Shown: positions 18,681 to 27,259 of the stretch, piece by piece
Numbering within the stretch: position 1 is the first letter of the stretch
Layout of the letters: each line of letters opens with the position of its first letter
DNA from: Pseudomonas baltica
Lineage (GTDB): Bacteria; Pseudomonadota; Gammaproteobacteria; Pseudomonadales; Pseudomonadaceae
Length of the DNA stretch: 64,000 nucleotides
Direction: 5' to 3'
Assembly (NCBI RefSeq): GCF_031880315.1
Contig: NZ_CP134771.1
Location: 2,542,001 to 2,606,000, forward strand
Notes under the pieces: generated by a model
Told to the model about the DNA's origin: nothing
Database searches by the model: none
Seen by the model: the letters and a program-made list of their open reading frames with translations, nothing else
Made by a program: the position numbers and the translations under genes

Positions 18681-18767
18681 GTAGCGAGGGGGCTTGCCCC
18701 CGAAACACCCGACCTGTGATTCGCGCAGTGTCGGAGCGGGGCTATCGGCGGCAAGCCCCCTCGCTAC
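18681..18767. repeat. REP inverted repeat after dppF
   Basis: GTAGCGAGGGGGCTTGCC (from 18681) pairs with GGCAAGCCCCCTCGCTAC ending at 18767. The same REP type recurs at 47658. It marks the border between the conserved dpp locus and the accessory operon. The rest of the 340-base interval to 19008 holds no gene I can support, apart from the operator-like palindrome at 18955. Confidence 0.8.
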
Positions 18768-18954
18768 AGATTCAATAGCACGTGCACTGGCTCCCTAGGT
18801 CCAGCCTGCTCCCAGAGCTAAGAGCCGGAGTCCATTACTCCAAGGGTATTGGTCTTTAGCGAGCAGAACTATCAGGTTCGATGACCACCAGTCGGGGCCG
18901 CCGTGGCGCCCACTCAAAGGTGCCCGCCCGAGTTGCATGGGCTCCGTATTGCTA

Positions 18955-18974
18955 TATACAGACTTGTATGTATA
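18955..18974. promoter_or_regulatory. TetR-type operator candidate upstream of the lipopeptide operon
   Basis: A 20-base palindrome with 16 of 20 symmetric positions reads TATACAGACT followed by TGTATGTATA. Its size and TACA/TGTA character are typical of TetR-family operators. It ends 33 bases before the first gene's ATG, where repression would act, and a TetR gene closes the cluster at 31609-32202. I see no equally good copy in front of the tetR gene itself. Confidence 0.55.
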
Positions 18975-19007
18975 CTGCGGCGACCTTCTTTTCGCGAGCT
19001 AATCACA

Positions 19008-20766
19008 ATGGACGTCTCCAGCTCTGGCATTGGGGAAAGTGCCCCTGCGCACGCGCTTTTCAACCGCTTTGACACTTTCGTCGATCTACTGCGCTGGCGC
19101 GCCGGGGCTACACCTGATCGCCTTGCGCTGACATTCGCGAGCAGTAGCGAACAGGCACAATCTTTCACCTACGCCCAACTCGATCTGGGCGCTCGAGCAA
19201 TCGCCGCCACACTGCAACAGCACCATTGCGCCGGCGAACGCGCGGTGATCCTGTTGCAACCCGGCACGCACTACATTCTCGCGCTGCTGGGTTGCTGGTA
19301 CGCGCGGGTGACTGCGGTCCCGGTCTTTTCACCCCGCGAAAATTCGTCCAATGAACGGGTACGCTTGATTCTTCAGGACGCCGGCGCACGCGCGGTGCTC
19401 AGTACCGCGAGCGTGCTGAGCGACCTCGACCGCGGCGAGTGGCGCAGCGGCGGCAAAGGCGAAATAGCCCTTGTAGCCATCGATCAAGTGGCACCGCAAA
19501 CGGCCCAGAACTGGCGCACACCAAGCCTGAGCAGTCAGACCCTGGCGGTATTGCAGTACACCTCCGGCTCGACCGGTGCTCCTAAAGGCGTACGCCTGCA
19601 ACACCGCCACTTGCTGAAGAACTCGGAGATGATTCATCGCGCGATGGACACCCGTGAGGATGACATCGGGGTGTTCTGGCTACCGCCTTACCATGACATG
19701 GGGCTGATCGGCAGCATCCTGCAACCCCTCTACCGTGGTTATCCCGTACACCTCATGGCACCGGCCGCCTTCCTTCAGCGCCCGCTACGCTGGCTGGAAA
19801 TGATCTCCCGGCTCAAAGGTACCGTCAGCGCCGCACCCAACTTTGCCTATGACCTGTGCACCCGCCGCATCAAGCCGGAGCAACGGGCACAACTGGACCT
19901 GTCCAGCTGGCTGCCTGACCGTCAACGGTGCCGAGCCGGTAAACAAACAGACTCTGGATGCCTTCCAGGAGGCTTTCGGCCCCGTGGGCTTTCGAGCCTC
20001 GGCGTTCTCCCCAAGCTATGGCATGGCGGAAACCACGCTGCTGGTCGCCTCGACCCCGGCCCATCTGCCGTTTCGGCACCTCGTGGCGGATCGTCGACAA
20101 CTGGCACAAGGGCGCCTGGTCGCGGGTGGGAGCGAAACGATCGATGTCGTCAGCAGCGGTGTTGTCGATCGCGACGCCAGCCTCTGCGTGGTCGATCCCG
20201 AGACCCTGCAGCCCTTGGCCGATGGTTTTGTAGGTGAGCTCTGGGTCGCCGGGCCCATGGTCGCCGATGGGTACTGGAACAACGCCGAGGCCACACGCGA
20301 AACCTTCTTCGTGACGCTGGACGGCGGTGAGCACCACTGGCTACGCACGGGTGACCTGGGTGCCATCGTCGATCATCAGGTCTACGTGACCGGCCGCATC
20401 AAGGACCTGATCATCGTTGCGGGCCACAACCACTATCCCAGCGACATCGAATCGACGGTCGTGGCCTCCCACAGCGCCGTTCGTGCCAATGGCGTCGCCG
20501 CCTTCGCCATCGACCGCCACGGCGAGGAGGCGCTGGCTTTGGTGGTCGAGCTCGAACGCGGCTGGAGTGAGCTGGACCTCAATGCGGTGCGCGACACATT
20601 GATCGCGCAGGTTTCGCGACATCATCAGCTGCGGGTCGAGCAACTGACGTTCGTCGCTATCAATCAAGTCGCCAAGACCTCAAGCGGCAAGATCCAGCGT
20701 GGTCGTACCCGCGAGCAACTGCTGCGCGGCGAGCTACGGCCGCTGAGCATGGAGACAGCACAATGA
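19008..20766 (+). pseudogene. Fatty acyl-AMP ligase (FAAL), interrupted by a frameshift
   Basis: Taken together the two frames give about 585 residues of an ANL-superfamily FAAL: LQYTSGSTGAPKGVRL (ATP loop), the FAAL-typical WLPPYHDMGLIGSILQPLYRGYP, then SYGMAETTLLV, WLRTGDLG and a C-terminal lysine in SSGKIQRG. Such enzymes activate a fatty acid as acyl-AMP and load it on a carrier protein. The frame breaks between 19911 and 19920: after LDLSSW ten bases stand where nine are expected before VNGAEPV, equal to one inserted base. Both sides are otherwise well conserved, so this is either a very recent mutation or a sequencing error. It overlaps the next gene by four bases. The ribosome site before ATG 19008 is weak. 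Confidence 0.85.
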
Positions 20767-22559
20767 TCCCTGCACAGTATTTTGAAGCGGTATGGATGGA
20801 GCAGTCGCTTGGCGACCCATGGCTGCCCGACAACTCATTGTCCTACGCCCAGGCGCTTAGCATGGACGAGGAAGATGCGTTCCCCGAGGCCCAGGTAACG
20901 GCCCTCAACGCGCTGGGATTCAATAAAAGCTACGTGCCACACACCTATGGCGGCACCTTTCGCAATTGCGAGACCTTCGTCGCCATGGGCCGGGTGCTGG
21001 CCCGGCGCAACATGTCCGTGGCCGTGGCCTACAGCACAATGCTCTGGAGCACGCTCGGGTGGTTGGGTGGCAGCGACGACCAGAAGCGCGAGATCGCCCG
21101 CTGGATCATCAGCCATGGCAGCTTTCCGTGCCTGGCGTATTCGGAATCCGAGCATGGCGCCGACCTGACTTCCAACCAGTTGAGCGCACGCCTCAACGCC
21201 GACGGCACCTACACCCTGAACGGCGAGAAATGGCCGATCAACCGAGCCATCCGTTCCGACTTCCTGGTGCTGCTGGCGCGGACCGACGACGGCGTGCATA
21301 TGCGTAACCATTCGTTGTTCATCGTGCGCAAGGACCAACTGAGTCGGCGCTATTACCACCTTCCGCGGGTCAAGACGCACGGCCTCAAGGGTTGCGACAT
21401 CAGCGGTATCGGCTTTCGCGACTGTGTCATCCCCGCGAGTTGCCGGGTCGGTGAACAGGGCCACGGACTGGAACTGGCGCTCAAGGGGTTTCAGGTTACC
21501 CGCACCTTCTGTACTGCACTGTCCCTGGGCGTTGGCGATACCGCATTGCGGCTAGTGGCCGACTATGCGTCGCGCCGCCGGCTGTATGGCGATGCGATCA
21601 GTCGCCTGCCGCACGTTCAGGATGTTCTGGCCAACACCTACGTCTCGCAACTGATCGCCGAATGCGTGTCGATCGTCTCGGCCCGTGGCCTGCACGTATG
21701 CCCCGAGCTGTATTCATCTTGGTCATCGATCGCCAAGGTCGAGGTCTGCCATCTGGTGGATTTCTCCTGCCAGCAGCTCGCCAGCGTACTCGGTGCGCGT
21801 TTTTACATGCGCGATCAGCAAGGCGTCGGCATTTTCCAGAAATTCATGCGCGACGGCGCGGTGGTTTCAATTTTCGATGGCAGCAGCGTGGTGTGCCTCG
21901 ACAGCCTTGCCACCTTGCTTGATACCCTCACCCGCGAGGACGCCCCCAAGCCTGAAGAAGGCTGCCTGCATGTCCTGTTCGATCTCGAGTCGGCCATGCC
22001 GGACCTCGATTACTCGCGCCTCAAACTCTTTTCCCGCCAAGGCGACCCATTGCTCGGCTCGGTTGCCCAGTTGATCGAGCAGCTTGACCTACTCAACGCC
22101 GACGAGAGCTGCACCGCCCAGACCTTGCAAAACATCAAGACCGGTGCCCGCAGGTTTCTTGCCGATGTCGAACACCTCAAGGCGCAGATCCGCCAAAGCA
22201 GCGTGCGCTCCGGGCGCAACAGCGCAAGGCGCCTGGCTCAGGCGCAGCGTTATTGCGCGGTATTCGGGGTGGCCGCGTGCATGGGTATCTGGCTGTTCAA
22301 CCGGGAAAAATTCGGCAGTGCCTTCAAGAGTGGACTGTGGCTCAGCGCGGTACTGCAGCGCGGGCTTTCAGCCGAATTCGCCCCTGGCACCCTCGATCCG
22401 GCCCTGACCAGCGCGCTGTTTGCTCAGATGGACGAGCAACGACAACACAACGAAATGTTCTCCCTGATGCGCTGGCCCTTGGCCGCTGCAGGTGAAGCGG
22501 AACGCAACTATGGCTTCGATCTGGAAAAGGAAAACCTCGATGAACAGCGCACTGTTTGA
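20763..22559 (+). CDS. Acyl-CoA/acyl-ACP dehydrogenase-like flavoprotein
   Basis: The 598-residue protein has the acyl-CoA dehydrogenase fold in residues 20-390 (substrate/FAD loops CLAYSESEHGADLTSNQLSA and KWPINRAIRSDF) and an extra helical C-terminal part of about 200 residues. At the usual catalytic-base position (YEGT in medium-chain enzymes) it reads FDGS, so Asp372 appears to replace Glu. In FAAL/ACP/NRPS clusters such enzymes commonly introduce an alpha,beta double bond into the carrier-bound acyl chain; that is the inferred role here. It is coupled to the FAAL (ATGA overlap) and overlaps the ACP gene by 20 bases. Confidence 0.8.
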   Translation: MIPAQYFEAVWMEQSLGDPWLPDNSLSYAQALSMDEEDAFPEAQVTALNALGFNKSYVPHTYGGTFRNCETFVAMGRVLARRNMSVAVAYSTMLWSTLGWLGGSDDQKREIARWIISHGSFPCLAYSESEHGADLTSNQLSARLNADGTYTLNGEKWPINRAIRSDFLVLLARTDDGVHMRNHSLFIVRKDQLSRRYYHLPRVKTHGLKGCDISGIGFRDCVIPASCRVGEQGHGLELALKGFQVTRTFCTALSLGVGDTALRLVADYASRRRLYGDAISRLPHVQDVLANTYVSQLIAECVSIVSARGLHVCPELYSSWSSIAKVEVCHLVDFSCQQLASVLGARFYMRDQQGVGIFQKFMRDGAVVSIFDGSSVVCLDSLATLLDTLTREDAPKPEEGCLHVLFDLESAMPDLDYSRLKLFSRQGDPLLGSVAQLIEQLDLLNADESCTAQTLQNIKTGARRFLADVEHLKAQIRQSSVRSGRNSARRLAQAQRYCAVFGVAACMGIWLFNREKFGSAFKSGLWLSAVLQRGLSAEFAPGTLDPALTSALFAQMDEQRQHNEMFSLMRWPLAAAGEAERNYGFDLEKENLDEQRTV

Positions 22560-22815
22560 TCTGGACCACTACCGCGGCAAATTGGGCAGCATGGTCGAGC
22601 GCGAAATGCGTTTGAGCGACGGCAGCGTCGCCACGGATCGCAACCTGGCCGAATACGGCCTTGACTCCATCACCGCCCTGACCATCGCCGGCGATCTTGA
22701 AGACGAGCTGGGCATCGAGTTGCCTTCGACCCTGCTCTGGGACTATCCAAGCATCGATGCGCTGGCCAACTACCTGTACGGCATCATGACCGCCCGCGCA
22801 GGAGACGCCGCGTGA
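22540..22815 (+). CDS. Acyl carrier protein
   Basis: The 91-residue phosphopantetheine-binding protein has the attachment motif EYGLDSITAL, giving Ser43 as the pantetheine site, with the four-helix ACP pattern (ELGIELPSTLLWDYPSIDALANYL). AAGGAAAA precedes the ATG at 22540, inside the end of the dehydrogenase gene. It probably carries the fatty acyl chain loaded by the FAAL through the dehydrogenase step to the NRPS condensation domain. An upstream in-frame ATG at 22492 would lie deeper in the previous gene and is not favoured. Confidence 0.9.
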   Translation: MNSALFDLDHYRGKLGSMVEREMRLSDGSVATDRNLAEYGLDSITALTIAGDLEDELGIELPSTLLWDYPSIDALANYLYGIMTARAGDAA

Positions 22816-25800
22816 GCCTGGCGGCCGGGGAACACCCGGATGAGCCTTTAGCCGCCTGGCCGATCTCGGCCGAACAGAAAGGGCTCTGGTATCTGCAACA
22901 ACTCGACCCCGAGATAGGTGCCTACAATCTGCTGTTCAGCTGCACCGTGCGTACCTTGAACGGCCGGTGGCCAGACACCGATTTCGTCACGCAGATGACC
23001 GCCGACTACCCATTGTTGCGTTCAGCGCTGGTCGCCAGCCCACAAGGCGTACAACAACGTGTCGTCGAGACCCTCGACGCCAAAATCCTCCATAGCGACG
23101 TCCGCCACCTCGACCATCACGCCCTGCGCGAACTGGCGCGACTCGACAGCCGAGCGCCCTTCGATCTCGGCAATCCGGGGCTGTGGCGTGTGCATCTGTA
23201 TCGGATGAGCGAGGACCAATACCTGCTGGTGTTGGTGATGCACCATATCGCCTTTGACTTCTGGTCGATGGGCCTGCTGCTCAAAGAGGCCCTGACGCGC
23301 CTGCAAGGTCAGCATTCGATCTGGAGCCTGGAGCAGGCCAACGCCTTCCCCGACTACGCCCGCACGGCACTCGATGATGAACGCCTGGAGCAACTAACCC
23401 GCTATTGGCTCGCTCAGCTGCGCGGTGCACCTGAACTCCATGACTTGCCCCTCGACCACCCGCGGCCCGCCAAGCAGCAGTTTCAGGGTGCCTCCCATAC
23501 CTTCGGGCTCAGCGCCTCCAGCAGCGAAGCCCTCCGGGCCCGCGCGCGCGAACTGCACGCCACGCCTTATATGATGATGCTGGCGATCTACGCCACCTTC
23601 CTCGGCTACTGGTCTGCCGCCAGCGAGGTCGTCATCAGTACCCCCGTGGCTAACCGCGCCTCTCGGCGAGTGCGCAATACCCTTGGGCAGTTCGTCAACA
23701 CCCTGTGCCTGCGCATCCACACACCGAGCACGCAGTCTTTCAGCGAACGGGTAGAGCAGGTCAAGGCCACCGTCACCGATGCCATTCGCCATCAAGCCAT
23801 GCCGTTCTCCAAGCTGGTCGAGGCCTTGGCTCCCAAACGCGACAACAGCTACACGGCCATCGCGCAATTGGGGTTTTCGTGGGAGCGCCTGCCCGGTCTC
23901 GCTGACTTCGCCGAATTTTACAGCCAGGGTGACAGCGCGGCGATGCAGATCGGTGAGCACCTGCAACTGGGCAGCTTCCATGTCCCGCAACAGGAGGGCC
24001 AGCTCGACCTGATGCTGGAAATGGGTGGCGAAACTGACGGCGCCTACGACGCGATCTTTAAATACAACCCGCAACTGTTCGACGCCAGCACTGTTCAGCG
24101 CATGGGCGAGTTTCTAATCACCTTGGCCGAGCGCCTGCTGGCCGAGCCGCAGCGGCCCATTGATACGCTGACTCAGGGTGACAGCGAGCAACAACGGCAA
24201 TGGCGCGCTGCAGGCCGAGGACAAGCGCTGATGCTGCGTGACCAGAGCGTATTGCAGCATATCGCCCACCACGTGCGCGTGCGCCCCGACAGCATGGCGG
24301 TCGCCGACGAACACCAGAGCTTGAGCTACGCTCGCCTGTGGCAACGCAGCGAGCAGATCGCCCAAGCGCTGCGTGCGGGGGGTGTAGTGGCCGGCGACCG
24401 GGTCGGATTCAAACTCGAACGTGGCACCGAACTGACCACGACGATCCTCGGTATCTGGCGTCTGGGCGCCTGCTATGTCCCGTTGGACCCGCACTTTCCA
24501 CAGGACCGTCTGACCTATATCGCCGAAGATGCGCAACTGCGCATGGTCATTACCAGCCCCGAGCTCGATGACTTCCCGAGCGCCCTGCCGCGCTTGTACC
24601 TCCACACGCTCGGCAGCACGCTGCATGAGGCGCTGCCGATGCCGTCGGCGGTCGATGCGACGGCCTACATCCTCTATACCTCGGGTTCTACCGGTAAACC
24701 CAAGGGCGTCGAAGTCGGTCAGCAGGCACTGATCAACTTCATGCTCGGCATGCAGGACCACCTGGATTTCAATCCGGCAACCCGATTGCTGGCAGTCACG
24801 ACACCGTCGTTCGACATCAGTGTGCTGGAGCTTTTCCTGCCGTTGCTGGCAGGTGGCCTGAGCCACATCGCTGACTACCCAAGCACTCGCGATGGCGCGC
24901 TGCTGGCCGAGCTGATAGAGCACCACACCATCAACGCGATGCAGGCGACGCCCGCGACCTGGCAAATGCTGCTCGATCAGGCCGCCCCCCAGAGCCTGCG
25001 GGCCGTAACGGCACTGTGCGGCGGTGACCCGCTGCCGCAACCACTGGCCGAACGTCTTCTGAGCCGCTGCGCCGACGCCTGGAACCTCTATGGGCCAACC
25101 GAGACGACCATCTGGTCATCTTTGGCAAGGCTACAGGCTGGGTGCCCGGCAAGCCTGGGCCAGCCGATCTGCAATACGGACTTTCTAGTGCTCGACGAGC
25201 ACCGGCGCGTGCTGCCACCCGGAATGCTCGGTGAGCTGTGGATCGGCGGCCTGGGGCTGGCCAAAGGTTATTGGCAACGCCCGGAGCTGAGCGCGGAGAA
25301 ATTCCGCGACGACCTGCTCGCAGCACCCGGACGATGGTATCGCACCGGCGATCAGGTGCGTTGGAACAGCCGCCAGCAACTCGAACACCTGGGCCGCCTG
25401 GATTTTCAGGTCAAGCTGCGTGGCTACCGCATAGAGCTCGAAGAGGTCCAGGCCTGTCTATTGGCGGTGGATGGCATCGAACAAGCCATCGCGACCGTGT
25501 TCAGCGACGACCTGGGTAGTGTCCTCGTGGCCTACGTGATACCCCGTATGGACAACCCGCCCACTGCCGCAAGCCTCAAGCAGCACCTCAAAGGCCAACT
25601 CCCAACCTACATGGTGCCCGGCGAGTTCATTTTCCTGAGCGCGCTGCCGCTCACACCTAATGCCAAGATCGACCGCCAGCGCCTGCCTGCACCCTCACGT
25701 GGGGCACAGGCCGAACGTCAGTCCGTCATCGCCCCGCGGGACGAACTGGAACGGCAGCTGTCAGCGCTGTTCCAGAAGGTATTGCGTCGCACCACGCTGT

Positions 25801-26795
25801 GCATCGAAGACGATTTTTTCGAACTCGGCGGCCATTCGCTGCTCGCGGTCGAGCTACTCGGCCTGGTGAAAAAAGACCTGCACGCCACGCTGAGCGTCGG
25901 CGAGCTACTGGACAACCCCAGCGTCGCCAGCCTGGCCCAGCGCATCCGCGAGGGAGGCAATCCTGATCGGGGCAATATCATCACCCTGCGTAAAGGCCAA
26001 GGCGTGCCAATCTGGTTGTTCCACCCGATTGGCGGCAATGTGCTCAGCTACCGCGAGCTGAGCCGCCATCTGGCGGGTACGCGGCCGATTCTGGCGTTGC
26101 AATCCCCTGGGCTTGAAGACGCCGAGGCCGTGGAGGTGACGATTGAGGCCATGGCCACCGGTTACTTGCACGAGATCCGACAGGTCCAACCTCAGGGCCC
26201 CTACCTGCTCGGCGGCTGGTGCTTCGGTGGCGCGATTGCCTATGAAATCGGGCTGCAACTCGAAGCCATGGGTGAGACCGTGCAGGGCACGTTCCTGATC
26301 GATACACGGGCGCCGATCGCCGCCAACGTACCCGACGACGCCGATGATTCGACCTTGCTGTCGTGGTTCGCCCGCGACCTGGCAACGCCCCATGGCAAAC
26401 GCTGGAACATCGAGCCTGCTCGCCTGCGCGCGCTGGAGAGCGACCTGGCCTTCGATCACGTGCTGGTCGAAGGCAAGCGCCTCGGCGTCTTGAGCGAGCA
26501 AGCCGACGGTGCGCAACTGGCCCGTTACTTCGAAACCTACCTGGCCAACGGCATCGCCCTGCAGTTGTACTTCCCGCCGCCCAGCGCAAAAGCCTTACTG
26601 CTGTTGCTGGCCCGCGACGAGGAGGCCGACTACGGCCCACGTCTTGGGTGGGAGCAACTCGCGCACGGCCCCCTCACCACTGTCGCGCTGGCCGGGGACC
26701 ACAACAGCATCATGTATGCCCCGCAAGTCCACGCCGTTGCCGAGCAACTCAATCTGCACTTCCTGAATACCTATGTGCTGGAGCCTGAATCATGA
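22812..26795 (+). CDS. Single-module NRPS, C-A-T-TE, predicted glycine-activating
   Basis: The 1327-residue protein has a condensation domain (about 15-440; HHIAFDFWS with His144/His145), an adenylation domain (about 475-960; YTSGSTGKPKG, NLYGPTETT, YRTGDQ, NAKIDRQRLP), a carrier domain (FFELGGHSLLAVE, Ser1009) and a thioesterase (1050-1320). Reading the ten binding-pocket positions by hand gives D-I-L-Q-L-G-L-I-W-K, the code I know for glycine. The thioesterase motif is GGWCFGG, so Cys1137 replaces the usual serine; LIDTRAP and GDHNS supply the likely Asp and His. The first module domain being C fits acceptance of a fatty acyl group from the upstream ACP. The predicted product is an N-acyl-glycine or a derivative. 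Confidence 0.92.
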   Translation: MSLAAGEHPDEPLAAWPISAEQKGLWYLQQLDPEIGAYNLLFSCTVRTLNGRWPDTDFVTQMTADYPLLRSALVASPQGVQQRVVETLDAKILHSDVRHLDHHALRELARLDSRAPFDLGNPGLWRVHLYRMSEDQYLLVLVMHHIAFDFWSMGLLLKEALTRLQGQHSIWSLEQANAFPDYARTALDDERLEQLTRYWLAQLRGAPELHDLPLDHPRPAKQQFQGASHTFGLSASSSEALRARARELHATPYMMMLAIYATFLGYWSAASEVVISTPVANRASRRVRNTLGQFVNTLCLRIHTPSTQSFSERVEQVKATVTDAIRHQAMPFSKLVEALAPKRDNSYTAIAQLGFSWERLPGLADFAEFYSQGDSAAMQIGEHLQLGSFHVPQQEGQLDLMLEMGGETDGAYDAIFKYNPQLFDASTVQRMGEFLITLAERLLAEPQRPIDTLTQGDSEQQRQWRAAGRGQALMLRDQSVLQHIAHHVRVRPDSMAVADEHQSLSYARLWQRSEQIAQALRAGGVVAGDRVGFKLERGTELTTTILGIWRLGACYVPLDPHFPQDRLTYIAEDAQLRMVITSPELDDFPSALPRLYLHTLGSTLHEALPMPSAVDATAYILYTSGSTGKPKGVEVGQQALINFMLGMQDHLDFNPATRLLAVTTPSFDISVLELFLPLLAGGLSHIADYPSTRDGALLAELIEHHTINAMQATPATWQMLLDQAAPQSLRAVTALCGGDPLPQPLAERLLSRCADAWNLYGPTETTIWSSLARLQAGCPASLGQPICNTDFLVLDEHRRVLPPGMLGELWIGGLGLAKGYWQRPELSAEKFRDDLLAAPGRWYRTGDQVRWNSRQQLEHLGRLDFQVKLRGYRIELEEVQACLLAVDGIEQAIATVFSDDLGSVLVAYVIPRMDNPPTAASLKQHLKGQLPTYMVPGEFIFLSALPLTPNAKIDRQRLPAPSRGAQAERQSVIAPRDELERQLSALFQKVLRRTTLCIEDDFFELGGHSLLAVELLGLVKKDLHATLSVGELLDNPSVASLAQRIREGGNPDRGNIITLRKGQGVPIWLFHPIGGNVLSYRELSRHLAGTRPILALQSPGLEDAEAVEVTIEAMATGYLHEIRQVQPQGPYLLGGWCFGGAIAYEIGLQLEAMGETVQGTFLIDTRAPIAANVPDDADDSTLLSWFARDLATPHGKRWNIEPARLRALESDLAFDHVLVEGKRLGVLSEQADGAQLARYFETYLANGIALQLYFPPPSAKALLLLLARDEEADYGPRLGWEQLAHGPLTTVALAGDHNSIMYAPQVHAVAEQLNLHFLNTYVLEPES

Positions 26796-27259
26796 TTCGC
26801 GCTGAATACAGCTGCACGCTGGACGTGCCCCGCTCGCGATTATTCGACTATCTCAGCAACCCGGCCAACGACCTGCACTGGCAGGCCTCGTGCGTAGAAG
26901 CACGCCTGCTTCAGGACAGCACCGAGGTGGGGAGTCGGTATGCGATCGTGTTCAGTTTTCTTGGCCGACGCATGAACTTCGAATGCCAGATCACCTGCGT
27001 CGAGGCCCCCGCGAGGTATGGCTTCAAAGTGCTGCAGGGGTCATTTGAATACGAAGGCCTGTATCGCTTCGAAGAAGCCGAGGACGGCACGCGCCTGCAT
27101 TGGCAGTTCGATGTCGAGCCCGGCAGATTTTTCGGCATCGTGCCGGTTTCATTATTAAAAAAGGTTCTGGTTTCCCAGATCGAAAAGGACTTCGCGAAGC
27201 TGGCAACCCTGCTTCGACACGTCGACCCAGCGACTTCCAAGGAGTTGATCCATGAATAA
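26792..27259 (+). CDS. SRPBCC (START-like) family protein
   Basis: The 155-residue protein has the SRPBCC/polyketide-cyclase pattern: an N-terminal strand EYSCTLDVPRSRLFDYLSNPANDLHW, central antiparallel strands, and a long C-terminal helix. The fold makes a deep hydrophobic pocket that binds lipids or acts as cyclase. There is no signal peptide, so it is cytoplasmic. It overlaps the NRPS by four bases and the exporter by eight, so it belongs to the operon. It may process the released product or hand it to the exporter; no catalytic residues can be assigned. Confidence 0.75.
   Translation: MIRAEYSCTLDVPRSRLFDYLSNPANDLHWQASCVEARLLQDSTEVGSRYAIVFSFLGRRMNFECQITCVEAPARYGFKVLQGSFEYEGLYRFEEAEDGTRLHWQFDVEPGRFFGIVPVSLLKKVLVSQIEKDFAKLATLLRHVDPATSKELIHE

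Noticed and set aside
18780..18900. tRNA-like stretch with a GGTTCGA segment, as a possible integration site for the operon
   Set aside because: No cloverleaf can be drawn, no matching direct repeat is seen at the other end of the cluster, and no integrase is present.
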